Positions 23,330-34,686 of a stretch of 64,000 nt of DNA are shown here, piece by piece. Position numbers and translations under genes: made by a program. Every line of letters starts with the position of its first letter. Position 1 is the first letter of the stretch. The stretch comes from Sepiola atlantica (lineage: Eukaryota; Mollusca; Cephalopoda; Sepiida; Sepiolidae). Under the pieces are notes generated by a model. That model saw only the letters and a list, made by a program, of their open reading frames with translations, searched no databases and was not told where the DNA came from. The stretch spans positions 12,741,596-12,805,595 of the forward strand of contig OY744551.1 in assembly GCA_963556195.1 (NCBI GenBank). The letters run 5' to 3'.

Positions 23330-23750
23330 CAACGAATGGAGAGAAAACACATAGAAGCACAAGAAACAAAACCGGGGAGAATACAACCGCACAAGAGAGG
23401 CGCAAGCATAGGCTGACACCACGAAAATTATGGACAGAGGGTCGAGTAGGGAAAGCGCAAACCAGACCTCTACTGGAAGAGCGCAAACAGCTTTGGTACC
23501 TTGGGGAGGCTTGTGGCCACTCAAACCCCAGAGAAGACCAATGGCACTTATCAGCGGAAAATCAGTGGTAGATGGCTGTTGCGATACCGCAAGGTCATCA
23601 GCGGTGATGAACGAAAAGAGGTGGAGCATACTGGAAGTCTGAGGAGACTTGTTGTCACTCAGACTCCAGGGAAAATTACAGGTTGTTGGCAGTGGGCGAT
23701 GACTGACGATGACCAGTGTGATAACTCCTAGTGAGTAAATAATCATAATA
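23330..23750 (+). mobile_element. RLE-LINE 3' untranslated region
   Basis: GC-richer than its surroundings, with internal repeats: ACTCAAACCCCAGAGAAGAC near 23519 and ACTCAGACTCCAGGGAAAAT near 23657. It ends in GTAAATAATCATAATAAT, the kind of short A/T tail expected at a LINE 3' end. Confidence 0.6.
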
Positions 23751-23754
23751 ATAG

Positions 23755-26300
23755 CTTAATTCGTTTTACAACAACTACCCTATCCTGTCGCATCAATATG
23801 CAGCTGATAAACTCTAGCTCAATTTACCAGCATTTATAAAAACATATTTGCTGTCCTTTGAATTAAGACCCATGTTAGTTAATAATACGAAAATAATACA
23901 CGATGAAATCAATTAAAACAAATTAAAATACCCAAATATAATTAAAACCCAACAATTAACAATTGATACCGTTACGGGTGGAATCAATAACCACATTTAA
24001 TACATGCTTAACGTAATACACTTTAACCTGTGACGCTAATTTTGGTTTTCTTGGAATTTAAATTGTTAACGTATATCTTCGAACTGCACTGGCTCGTTGT
24101 TTTGATGTCCAATTGACTTTACATTCACGTTCTCAGTTGCTGTTTGTCATTCTGTGGAACGTACATTATTTTATTTGGTTTAAACACAAAAACACATCAG
24201 AAAAATTGAAAAGATAAAAAGGTATAATCAAGCAAAGAAATTATTAATGCAAGTCTGGTTTGGGAAGGAGAAGAGGGGAAAAAATAAAAATACAGGGGTG
24301 TGGTTTAGTGAATTGTTTAATTTTGTATGTGTTTATTTATTACTTTTGTTTGTTATATTATTTTATTTATATATTTTTTGTATATATTATTTTTAATTTT
24401 TGATTATAGAATAATAATAAAAGAAAAAACGACAAACACCATCTCTAAAAAAAACTACTCCCGATGACGATTACGACGATCAAAATCGCAAGACAAATGG
24501 CCGAAATAAGATCCTTCGGAGCCATATTACACAAACTAGAGGTTCGAAAGCTTGTTCGACGCGTCGAGAACAGTACTAATAAAATTACAAAACACAAAAT
24601 TCCGTGATATTCAACCAGACTTGCATAAATATTTCTGTGTATTTTTGCTGATTTAAATCATTTTACAAACTATGTTCTAAATAAAGACCATAACGAAAAG
24701 TAGTATCGTTGTTTATGTTGCATAGTACATCAAAAACCCGACATTTGTTACGTTATCAATGAGTAAAATCATCGCCACGAAAGTCTATAAAGCGATTCTC
24801 AAAATACAAAAAGCAACTTGAAAACGATACGAAAAGTCTAGAAGCGTTTTCAATCCTTTGTTACACTCCGTTTTAAGGCACTTTTAAGAGCCATTTTAAT
24901 AGGCACTTTTAAACCCATTTCCTTAGGGCGTTTTTAAGCCTTCAAACTGTCCGTCCTGTTACACATGACTTTTTAAACACTTCTCGTTATTAAAACATTT
25001 TTCGTTTTAAACATAGTTTTAAAAAAAATTCTTTTCTCATTAAACACAGTTCATTAAATATTGTATCCCATTTAAACACTTTAAACATTTTAAACATTGT
25101 TCGGTAAACATATCAAATTGCACTTTTCCTTCCTGCTTTAGTTCTTTCAGTTTTACAGATTAGGACCCCAAAATGTTATACACAAAAAGTTACCTTACAT
25201 TTTCTTTCGTCGTCTGGCTGTGATCGCTGTTGGTACCGTCGGTTTCCATTGCGTATCTCTGGCCGTGATCTATGCTGGTGATATTTGATCTGTGGATACA
25301 ATTTTATCGACAGGCAGAAGACAAACGCGTAGACAATTTTCTTCAGAGAGATTCAAGTCTTTTATTCTGGACTTCGTTGCGGAAGGTTTTTTTTCCATTC
25401 ATTCGTTCGATTCTCATTCATTCTTCTCGCTGGGGGATGCGACTATGGACGGGGATTTCTGCTGGATCTCGAAGAGATCCTGCCATTATGACGCACGTCT
25501 ACATTGTCGACCCGACGCTCTCACTTCCTAAGCTCTTCTGTTACATTTTAGGACCCACAGAGAGGTAGACCGTCCAGCTCGCTTCCAAACCCGTAACTAT
25601 CTTTAAACCCTTAGTTTCTCACGAAAGAAAGAGTGACGTCACAGTCATTTGTCCTGTCACACAAATCATAACCAGAGCTGGCCGTACCTTTATTGAACTT
25701 CAACTTTTGAAGTCGGCCAGGTTTCACCAGTTGTTATGACTTCTTGGGATTACCCATTCTGAAGACAAATCTATTCGTCCAAAAATGGATGTCCCCTCGA
25801 CCTGTACTTAACTTGAACAAAGTTCACCCCTCTCACAATCAAAACTAGTGGACCTACACGCTTTTAGGCATACAGGGCCCCTCATAATGTAACATTTACA
25901 GTTGTTTCTAAGTGATCTTTATTTTAAGTTATACAATGACGCATATTTTTTCCAAACATCTGATCATCTTGTGTGGGACGATTAATGGGAATCAGGAATC
26001 GGAAGAATCAGAACTTTTTTGGGTATCGGAATCGGTATTAGAATCGAAAGAATTCGACCTGATTTCCAATTCCCAAAACGATTCTTTTAATTTTTTTCTT
26101 GCCAATAAACAATCAAACAAACAATATATTTATTTATAAGAAGATTGTTTATTTACAACATAAAACTAATGGCTACAGGACCGCAGGGTATGCATTCCAT
26201 TTACAGATTTAGCATTGACGGAGTCTAATTTATTCAGTTAATAGCAAACAAAGTAAATATTCTAGAGTTAGCTTATCAAACCTTTTGAAATGTTCAAATT
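23755..26300. other. Intergenic, no recognised gene
   Basis: AT-rich to 25130, with many TTTTAAAC/TTTAAACA words near 24890-25110. Between about 25200 and 25900 base composition is more even. Overlapping open frames at 25272-25568 show no known domain and no exon signals. An old unidentified element is the likeliest content. Confidence 0.35.
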
Positions 26301-26314
26301 ATTGTCAACCTATT

Positions 26315-26375
26315 TGAACTATCTGGAAGGTGTCATATAGACGTTTAGTCTATATGACACCTTCCAGACAGTTCA
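26315..26375. repeat. Hairpin inverted repeat, 28-bp arms
   Basis: Arms 26315-26342 and 26348-26375 are reverse complements with one mismatch, around loop GTTTA. Confidence 0.9.
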
Positions 26376-26599
26376 CAGTTTAATATTGAAAGATGTAAAA
26401 CGCTCAGGACATTTTTTAATTTCGCTGGCGCCGCTCTGACCTTGGTCGTTGTCTTGTCACTGCGTATATATCCTCTGAAATAATTATTGTTTTATTGTGT
26501 TTTTTTTCGGTTTTGGTACAAGTGAAAAATATAGATGATTTTTTCAAAATCTTAGATACGATGTATAAGGCAAAACATTTAGATTCATTTAAATTTAAA

Positions 26600-26840
26600 T
26601 TCAGTTCTAAGTGATAATAATCTGAAGGTTGAAGGTTCAATCCTCGGTGCGGGCGATACGAAGAATTACGAATTACTGAAAACTTATCCTAGTCATGGCT
26701 AATGGAACAAAAGGATGCTACCGCCGTGGATTAAATAAAGGGTTTCGTTAAAAATTCCGTCCAGATTCCCGAGTTCGACAGAAATATTCCCGAGTTCGAA
26801 GAGATGCACCTGAAGAAGGCTGGAGATTGTGATGATAAAA
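26600..26840 (+). mobile_element. tRNA-derived SINE, truncated
   Basis: It starts near a B-box-like GGTTCAATCCTCGG, without a clear A box, and continues to the family module GATGCACCTGAAGAAGGCTG. The layout parallels the SINE at 8775-9095. Confidence 0.55.
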
Positions 26841-26849
26841 GTCAAGATA

Positions 26850-27150
26850 AGAAATATTTAAAAATGAAATGAAAACATTTTTGTCAAGACTAAAAATTTA
26901 CTGATATACATTTATTGATAATTTAAAAAAAAAAATAATATCAAAATATTTAAAAATGAAATGAAAACATTTTTGTCAAGACTAAAAATTTACTGATATA
27001 CATTTATTGATAATTTAAAAAAAAAAAATTAATATAAAAATATTTAAAAATGAAATGAAAACATTTTTGTCAAGACTAAAAATTTACTGATATACATTTA
27101 TTGATAATTTAAAAAAAAAATTAATATCAAAATATTTTTAAAAACATTTT
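26850..27150. repeat. ~92-bp tandem repeat, three copies
   Basis: Units begin AAATATTTAAAAATGAAATG and include TTTTTGTCAAGACTAAAAAT. The copies start near 26852, 26944 and 27038 and are almost identical. Confidence 0.95.
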
Positions 27151-27159
27151 TGAATTAAT

Positions 27160-27850
27160 TTATTTTTTCGTTGATAAGATTTTATCCGTGTTTTAATTAT
27201 TTTGGTGGGCTTTTGTCCGTTGCACTTTTGACCTATCACCGCTAAATCACCCCCGCCCCCAATCAGCAAATAGACCGACTGACCATAATAGCTTACAAAG
27301 CTTACCCCCGCCCTCCCTATGTTAAGCATTGTTTTATAAATAGTAACATTATTATTTAGAAACTCATTCTTAATATGGTAAGGGGGCTCTGTTAACTATT
27401 CTGTTCTTACACCGTCTTCTAATTTTGCCTACCAATCGTCGACTATTTTCAATTATTGATAAAAGATTCAAATATAATTTTGTACACTAATAGCGAACTA
27501 ATGCAAATCGGATTGTTGAAAATGAAAAATAAATCTTTAGTTGCCTCGTTATTTTCAATCAATTACAAGGAAAACATTTGAGAAAAAATATTGAAAAATA
27601 TCTACTCGCGTAATATATGCATCCCCCCTCTAGTATATATTTTACGTTTGCAAAAAATATATGCAGACATTAGACGGAGGCTGTATAGTAATTTGAATAT
27701 TGAAAAAAAAGCAACAAATCACTAATCAAATATTCAGTAACTTTAAAGAATCGGAATCGGTAATTGTCTCGGAATCGGGAATTTAGAACAGAATCATAAT
27801 TGCATCAGAATCAGGAAAAATTTGGAATCGTCTCATTACTAATATTCTCA
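27160..27850. other. Intergenic, no recognised gene
   Basis: Contains the dispersed words GGTGGGCTTTTGTCCG near 27205, also seen near 17690-17720. Near 27745-27835 it repeats the words GGAATCGG and GAATCAG in a way also seen near 25985-26050. Confidence 0.4.
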
Positions 27851-27859
27851 CTATTTTTT

Positions 27860-28440
27860 AATTTTCTTATCTTTCTGTTTTTGCTGGAGATGGGGCATCC
27901 TACCCGATGCCAGCCATTCACCGGCTATATCAGACATTCCAGCCTAGAGATCTTTTTAAAGATTCTAACCGTCCCTTTAAGTGCAGTTGTTTGTATTTCT
28001 CTTGCACTCGGTGCACCGGGTATACTCGCCAGGTAGCTTTTGGAATTCTTTTTCATTAGTCCTGTTGCTCCTATAATTACTGGTATAATAGAGATTTTCC
28101 TAAGATTCCAGTTTCTTTTCATGTCGTACATTAGACTTTTGTATTTCGTAATATTTTCCCTTTCTGCTCTGTTCAATCCTGCATCATTAAGGACACTGAC
28201 TTAACTAAGGTTGCTACTTTCTCCTTTTTGTCCCATATTACGATGTCAAGTTTAACAGCCCCGTTTTCTAGGTATGTAGCTGTAGAGATTGCATAGTCAT
28301 AGTGGATGGTGATGAATTATTTCCAACTGTTCTTTCAAGGACTTGCTGCTACACTGGATATTCAACTTTTTTACAAATAGTCCAGATAAACTCTCCTATG
28401 GCTGAGCAATCTGTGGGTGAAATGTTGGGTTCTACTTAGA
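27860..28440 (-). mobile_element. 3' end of a second RLE-LINE family
   Basis: The minus strand reads as the C-terminal endonuclease part of an RLE-type LINE. It has LDIVIWDKKEKVATLV, then after a frame change LNDAGLNRAERENITKY, MKRNWNLRKISIIPVIIGAT and SYLASIPGAPSAREIQTTAL. The pattern D-x5-K...VS(V)P-D and W-N-x2-K-x-SI-x-P-x-IIGA parallels the larger LINE at 22.6-23.3 kb, but the sequence is a distinct family. The same family occurs in intron 2 of crystallin genes B and D. It is 5'-truncated and broken. Confidence 0.8.
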
Positions 28441-28444
28441 ATAA

Positions 28445-29150
28445 AAGCAAAAAGAAACGAGTGCTCTTAATTATCAGTATCGTATAATATGTAAATAAAT
28501 ACTTCCGTTGGCAAACGATATAATTTCCTCCGTCAGTGTTAAAGTTCCGAGTGAGAGACTCGGATATGGCTCTTCGGGTTTGCCAGACGTTTACAGACCA
28601 TACCACAGAAGTAGCAGGTGTTGTGATGATCTGAGGGAATTACATAAATAAAACCACCTGCTTTTTCGTGCTTGATTTTGCAAAATATTCACTCGTTGGT
28701 GATTCAAAAAACCTGCACGTGACATAGTTACCAAATTGAAAAGTTGGCATCATACGTGTTCCATATTTACTTCATGTGCTGTTTCCAGATTCCCGCGGAT
28801 ATGCGTATGTAGACTTTCTTATCCCTGTTGTTATCTTCCGAACATATCGTAACCTTATAAACCACGCACTCTACTTTGCAATTACCGTCTAATGGGCATT
28901 CATTCTTAACCTGACAATTACACTTACATACTTTTGTCTTAATGTTATTAGATTTATTTAATATTTTGGGAGTGTATGTGCTAATTATTCTATTCATATT
29001 CTTGGTACATATTTTCCCTCCACTCTCTTTCTTAACTGATTTCTCAGTCGCAAACTGAGGATTTGCAGACGTTATAATTTTAATGTCCAGTCTTCATGGA
29101 CGATTAAAAAGAACTTAGGTTTAATTGTTTGTAAGGGGTCCTTGACAGAT
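28445..29150. other. Intergenic, no recognised gene
   Basis: A Cys-rich minus-strand open frame at 28767-28997 (VCKCNCQVKNECPLDGNCKV) looks like part of a Cys-rich extracellular or transposon protein. It could not be assigned, and no exon boundaries were convincing. Confidence 0.35.
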
Positions 29151-29157
29151 TGACCGG

Positions 29158-29475
29158 GTTATGCTATCTCACCCTTCTTCCCCCTCCTTATATAGCTTCC
29201 GTTGTAAATCATACATTCCCCCTCTCTCTAGATATGTATTGCTCTCCTTCCCCCTCACTATATGACTTCCGTTATAAATCGTAATATCTTCCTTTCTCTC
29301 GATATATATTAAATATGTTGTCACCCTCTTTCCGCCTCAATATACGCCTTCAGTTATAAATCGTTCAATTTCCCCTCTTTCGATATATGCATTAAATATG
29401 TTGTCACTCTCTTTCCCACCTCACTATATGCTTTCCGTTATGAACCGCAAAATTTCCCTCTCTATATATGTGTAA
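29158..29475 (+). repeat. Degenerate ~75-90-bp tandem repeat
   Basis: Four to five imperfect units each carry TCTTTCC(C/G)CCTCA-TATA, TTCCGTTATAAATCG and TCTCTCGATATAT-like words. Confidence 0.75.
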
Positions 29476-29599
29476 TGAATAGCGGGTGTGAATTCTATGT
29501 TTTCATTTTCAAACGTGTAATCACTTCGTTTGAGTTATTGAAAAAGCCGGAGGGTCGAAATAAATTTCGCACTGGTGATTATGTGATTCTGTGTTACTT

Positions 29600-29648
29600 T
29601 ATTCTCTCTCTCACACACTCACTCTCTCTCTCTCTCTTTCTCTCTCTG

Positions 29649-29700
<52 letters not shown>
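29600..29700 (+). repeat. (CT)n(AT)n compound microsatellite
   Basis: CT repeat passing directly into a TA repeat. Confidence 0.95.
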
Positions 29701-29703
<3 letters not shown>

Positions 29704-29710
29704 TTCATTT

Positions 29711-29935
29711 AATTCAAACCACGTCTAATGTTAGGAAGAACTGATTGACACCATTTCTAAAAAAAATTGTTTTTATTTCCAGCGTACAAATGTTTCTGCC
29801 TCTACCAATATATTTATAAAATGATCATGTATCTAATACATTTATTAAGCCGAAACAATTATGTGCTGGAAATAAAACATTTTTTTCTGAAATGGTGTGA
29901 ATCTGTTATTCCTAACATTTGGCGTGGTTGAAATT
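29711..29935. repeat. Fold-back element, ~85-bp arms
   Basis: The left arm begins AATTCAAACCACG and the right arm ends CGTGGTTGAAATT. The arms share TAATGTTAGGAA, GACACCATTTC and TTTATTTCCAGC in inverted order, with scattered differences. The central 50 bases are not symmetric. It has no open frame and is probably a MITE. Confidence 0.85.
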
Positions 29936-29939
29936 AACT

Positions 29940-31255
29940 AAAAAAGTATGTCATACCATAGCTCTAACCTCACACTATTGAGCTATTACAATTGCTTCAT
30001 GCTATAATATTTTTATTTTAAATATAAAACCTTTAAATATAAATAAATATGTGGACCCCTACACATACGGTCACGGCACCATCTTCTGAACCCTTTACTG
30101 CATACGATTGTCAACCACAAATTTCGCGGTGCTTGATTGTGAACTCCACAGCCGTGCAGATCGTCGTGGCAATAAACAAAAGATCCAAGTTACTCTAGGC
30201 CAGGATGGCAACGATGATGATGATGACATCGTCATCTTGTACAGCTACAAACACTCCCACGTTGAAACTGTTTATAGCAGCAGGCGATCACTGGCAAACA
30301 GCAATCGGTTGGCTCTGTGGCGGTGAAGGATCATTCAAAGCAGAACAAAAGGAAAAGAACAATGTTCAACAACTCGATCTGCTTTGTTTTGTATAGAAGA
30401 GTAATTATCAATAAAAATAAAAGAATTGATTTTACATAGGGCAATAATAGGATTAATGTTTACCGTGCTCGCTAATATCTTCAGCAAGTTATTTCGCTAG
30501 TTTTTTTTATGTGTGCGAATTCTTTACACAAATAGTTGTCTAAGTCACAAGCTTAACGGGCGAAGAATTTCGTCCGGTCTGTTTCTTCGGCGCACGCCAC
30601 TTCGGTCTCCCTTGGGCGTCAGTTCAACTCTGGCTCGTCCAGGAAAAAAACACATTATTTTATTGAAGTGGCAGTATTTTTGTTATCAACTTTTCTCGTG
30701 GGTCTATAGTCGTACACACCCATTATCCGCAATCTTACTTTCTGCCTCTCTTCCTCTCCCCAAAAAGGGTAAGGACACGCGTCCCACTCCTTTTTTCTCA
30801 GAAGAACTCCCTGTACCTGTAAACAAACGATGACAGGCTCATATAAATCTCTGTTACGATTGTGTTGTGTCTTCCTGGTCGTGACATCTTCAAAACAACC
30901 GTATAGACATGTGGTTGTAAAAAACGCGCCACTCACCCAAACAATAATATTGCGTTATTGGTATTTCAGAATTAAAAATGTGATATGGAATTCTCTAATC
31001 TCCACCTTCCAGCTGGCAACTGTCTCCTCGCCTCTGTGGGTAATTGATTTTGAATATTTTACACGATTCCACAGGACTAGGTGCGTCTCGTTCTGTCATC
31101 CGAATAAGTTCATTTCTACGTCAAATATATACAAGTGTTATATCTCAACTTCGTCTCGTCGCAGGGCCCTCAGTCGACGTAGCATCACCACCAAGATGCA
31201 TACGAACGCGTCACTAGGGTACCCGATCCTAATCGGAGCCCGGATAGTTTGTCAC
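29940..31255. other. Intergenic, no recognised gene
   Basis: Open frames at 30108-30326 and 30513-30833 show no recognised domain. The only striking word is a GATGATGATGATGAC run near 30211. Confidence 0.35.
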
Positions 31256-31257
31256 AC

Positions 31258-31273
31258 AAACACACACACACGC

Positions 31274-31351
<78 letters not shown>
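31258..31351. repeat. (CA)n(TA)n compound microsatellite
   Basis: CACA repeat passing into TATA. Open frames across it (Thr-His or Tyr-Ile repeats) are artefacts. Confidence 0.97.
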
Positions 31352-31355
<4 letters not shown>

Positions 31356-31500
31356 TTTATACGTACATAAAAGTTATTCATGGCCACGTGTTTCTGGCTC
31401 ACAACCGTCATCAGCAGGGCTAACTTAGACAAAGATCGAACCTTCGATTTTGATTTCTATAGTCCAGCGTCTCACCATTAGACCACTAGAAATATGTACG
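31352..31500 (-). mobile_element. tRNA-derived SINE
   Basis: On the minus strand the A-box-like TGGTCTAATGGTGAGACGC (near 31483) is followed by a B-box-like GGTTCGATCTTTG (near 31435). Downstream lies GCTGATGACGGTTGTGAGCC and an end in the TA repeat. The order and spacing fit a tRNA head with SINE body. Confidence 0.65.
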
Positions 31501-31734
31501 ATTTTTATCACCTAACTAATTAATGTATGTGTATGTAATTGTTTTTATTGGGGATCGCAGCAGCGTTCGTTTTTTTGTTGCTTACTACAATGTGGACTCT
31601 TTGACTTCCTAAGTGATTAAAATGCAGAAAATTGCATTATTAGTCGCCCATAACTTTATAGAACGTATTTTTCTTTAATATATATATTTTTTATTAATTT
31701 TATACGAACGCTGCGATCACCAATAAAAATAATT

Positions 31735-32640
31735 ACGAGTCAACTTTTAACTCAATTTTGAGCGCTCTAACCAATGAGGTCAATCTCAACCGAGTAGGGA
31801 AATAATCTCTATTTATGTTAAATCAGGTGGACAAACATAGTCAGCCACCTATACGGCGTTCAGCCAATTTACGTATAAAGGAACTTGCACTTTTTAGCTT
31901 AGATTAGTAGACTTATCTTATTTCTCATTAACATGCCCGGCAAAAAGAGGTTTATAAATAATTATTTAATTATAAATATTTAATTTTCATCCCCATACGT
32001 ATACGTTTCATCCTTGCGGAATCTTCCGTATGGAGAAACCGGCCGAACAATTCGAACCCCGAAAAACAGGTTAAATTTTAACTCAAATTCGAGCTCTAGC
32101 CAATGAGGCTAATCCCAACCGTTACACAAATGATAGATAAATAAACCCTATTTATGTTAAATCAGACGGACAAACAGTCAGCCGTCTTAACGGCGTTTAA
32201 CAAATCACGTATAAAGGAACTTATATAGTTTAGCTTAAATTAGAGGCTAATAGTATTTCTCATTAAAATGCCAGGCCTAAACGGTGTTATAAATAATTAT
32301 TGCATTATAAATATTTAATTTTTATCTACATACCTATAGGAGTTATACTTGCGGAATTTCTGTGTGAAAAAACCGGTCGCACGATTAGAACCCCGAAACA
32401 CGAGTAAGCATAAACTCAATACCGAGCGCTCTCCCAACCGGTACTTATTCCAACCGTCCCACAACGTTTAGAGAAATAAACACTTTCATTAGCGGCTCGT
32501 GTATAGGAACTGTGGAACTTAATCACCCAAAGTTATTTCTGCTCAATATCATCGATACATTTACCAATAATACGTCCGTTTTTCTTTAATTCATTCTTTA
32601 TACGTGTACATTATAAATCCTACATCGTTCAACAGATCAC
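31735..32640 (-). repeat. Tandem array of ~330-bp tRNA-SINE-like units
   Basis: Three units (about 31735-32070, 32075-32400, and a shorter diverged one at 32400-32640) share AACTCAATTTTGAGCGCTCT, CCAATGAGG, ACGTATAAAGGAACTT, TTCTCATTAA(A/C)ATGCC and ATTCGAACCCCGAAA-like words. On the minus strand the words ATTGGCTAGAGC and GGGGTTCGAATTGT lie about 45 bases apart, like A and B boxes. Each unit may therefore be a SINE copy, here arranged head to tail. Confidence 0.72.
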
Positions 32641-32652
32641 GTATAAAGGAAC

Positions 32653-32730
32653 TTAGACGGCTTATATTATATCTCAGCAAATCCCCCTTTCGGTCGGGTC
32701 CTTTAATTAAATATAATATAAGCCGTCTAA
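32653..32730. repeat. Inverted repeat, 20-bp arms
   Basis: Arm TTAGACGGCTTATATTATAT (32653-32672) and its exact complement (32711-32730) flank 38 bases that include a TTTAATTAAAT word. Confidence 0.9.
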
Positions 32731-32734
32731 TTTA

Positions 32735-33675
32735 AGCAAACACATGTAAGTTTCTTATATATATATATAACAAAAGAAAAGTATATATGTAAACGAGTAA
32801 GGCTACCAACATTTGTAAAAAGTTTTTTTCAACATTTATTTATTATTTTGTTATTTCATCATTTTATAATTTTATATAACGCGTTTCAAGCGGTGGCCTG
32901 TTATCATTAGATATGGATTTCCTGATTAAATATCTATATATAAAAAATTAGAAAATATAAAAATTAAAATAAATGAATAAATAAAAAATTGTTGAGATAA
33001 TAGCAAGTCTCATATCTAACCAGATCATTTAAATACATCTCTCTCAAACTTAACCCTATCTCAGGATTTTTCTAACATGTATTTCATATCATCTTACACT
33101 TTAAAAAAAAAACATTTTTCTTATAATAATATATCATTTACATTGGTTTGACAGTAAAGTAAATTTTTCTAGACTGTTAATTTAAGATTTTTATTGCTTT
33201 ATAAAACTTAATATGAGACAAATTAGCAGACCTATCTCTGATATATTCCGTTTAACTCTTGGGGGTTCGCGTTCGGTGTATAAATTTCATGCCCACTCCT
33301 ATGTGTGTTTATCCTTGCTAGTTTCCTCTGTCTTCTTCCCTCTTATCACCTTTACCCCCTCCGCCTACCGTCTCCCCTATACTAGCTCAGTAGGTGTGAA
33401 AGTGAAAAAGAAAAAGAAAATAAATTAAAATATAAAAAGAAGAATAAGAAATGAAGTAGAATGTGTCACCCACTTGTCAAATCATATTTCAATGTCACTA
33501 AAAGTCTTCTCATATGGTCCAATCGGATCATCTTTTCCTTCTCCCCTGTGTGTGCCTTTAAAATAAAATTATTTCCAAATCTTCACTTTTTCTGAAGATG
33601 TTCGAGAACACAGACTAAACCGGTCTCATCTCTTTTTTATTCTCCTACACTTTAACTTGTTTTCCGTTTGTCATT
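32735..33675. other. Intergenic, no recognised gene
   Basis: Very AT-rich, then pyrimidine-rich near 33300-33400. No domain or element was recognised. Confidence 0.4.

Positions 33676-33679
<4 letters not shown>

Positions 33680-33754
<75 letters not shown>
33680..33754. repeat. (CA)n(TA)n compound microsatellite
   Basis: CACA passing into TATA, like 31258-31351. Confidence 0.97.
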
Positions 33755-33760
<6 letters not shown>

Positions 33761-34154
33761 GATTGAAAGTTTTGGAAGCTATTTCAATCGAATAAGTTTA
33801 TTAATAAAAAAAGATTAAACCAACATTACCCTAACAATAATTAGTTACAGTTAAAATTGAATAAAAAACCATTACAGTTTGGGGTTTATTAAATTAAACA
33901 ACATCCTATTTAAATTACAATTTAATAAAAGAATAAACGGCACAGTTTAAAAACAAAGCTAAACTATAAATGAAAGCAAAAAAAAGATTCCCGAGTAACG
34001 CCGCGTAGTTTTTTTTTATTCGCTTCTTTCAAAATTTGAAATAAATGTTTTCCAGACATACCTTTTATATTATCTAACTTACACGACTTAAAACAACAAG
34101 CCGAATGACTAATGGCGCAGGTAAATGACTATTGTATGTTTTTATGTAATTTTG

Positions 34155-34553
34155 CTTTCACTTGTATCGGACTGCAGATTGAAATGACTTTTGCATCAGA
34201 CAAAAAAGATTAAATTTTAATTGGAATATTCGCGCTTACAATAAGAATAAAAAGAGTTTTACACTTTTTGAGATTGTTCCAACCTTCGACTATTGTTTTC
34301 CGCCATTGGCGCAAATGCAATTCAAATTATACAATTTAATCTCAGTTCTTTCTTAATTAACGACTTTAATCAGTCGCAGAAGAAGAAAATGCACTTTGAG
34401 ACATTTTTCCATTATTTTAATTAGTCTTTTGTTCGTGGATTCGATATAAAGTCAGTAAACTCGTATCTTCCGTATCATTCGAGTCGAAGAGAGCCTTGCG
34501 CGAACTTACTTACCAAAATACACAGTTGACCTGTCCGCTCTGCATTGACCACC
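34155..34553 (+). promoter_or_regulatory. S-crystallin B promoter
   Basis: About 400 bases conserved with the region before gene D, and in part before orphan exon C. The shared distal module (34272-34336) contains TTCCAACCTTCGACTATTG and CGCCATTGGCGCAAATGCAA, which includes an inverted CCAAT word at 34305-34309. The shared proximal module (about 34425-34520) contains the TATA box and the presumed start-site region TATCATTCGAGTCGAAGAGA. Transcription probably starts about 30 bases after the TATA box. Confidence 0.8.
34445..34451 (+). promoter_or_regulatory. TATA box, gene B
   Basis: TATAAAG 109 bases before the ATG. Gene D has the same word at the same distance and copy C has it 110 bases before its ATG. 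Confidence 0.85.
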
Positions 34554-34686
34554 ATGCCTAACTACACCCTGTACTACTTCAATGGCCGCGGCCGTGCCGA
34601 GATCCTTCGTATGATGATGGCCGCTGCCGGCGTCAAATACATGGACAAGAGATTCGAGTTCAACGAATGGGACAAATACAGGAACG
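34554..34686 (+). CDS. S-crystallin B, exon 1
   Basis: First exon of a complete six-exon gene of 273 residues (34554-42790). S-crystallins are the main refractive proteins of the cephalopod lens and descend from sigma-class GST. The start ATG lies in a favourable CCACCATGC context and the donor is GTAAGA. It encodes [20 protein letters not shown] to KYRNG and ends in phase 1. YFxxRGRAE is the sigma-GST N-terminal signature, and Tyr8 sits at the catalytic tyrosine position. The remaining exons follow at 35778, 38050, 39325, 41097 and 42626. Without exon 4 the product would be 205 residues, the usual sigma-GST length. The protein is unusually rich in Met. Enzyme activity cannot be judged from sequence alone. 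Confidence 0.97.

Larger units (their letters stand above)
19770..23750 (+). mobile_element. Near full-length RLE-type non-LTR retrotransposon (decayed)
   Basis: One long element whose parts lie in the order of site-specific-type LINEs with a restriction-like endonuclease (R2/NeSL/Hero-like superclade). There is an N-terminal region (19879-20730), a reverse transcriptase (about 21150-22140), and a Cys-His knuckle plus endonuclease (22640-23320). A 3' untranslated region of about 400 bases ends in GAGTAAATAATCATAATAAT. Stops and frameshifts split what was probably one open reading frame. A clade name beyond the RLE group is not claimed. Confidence 0.85.

Noticed and set aside
30108..30396. Small host gene with Asp-rich segment
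   Set aside because: Two overlapping short frames with no splice signals, no domain and no conserved start context. A GATGATGATGAC run explains the acidic stretch.
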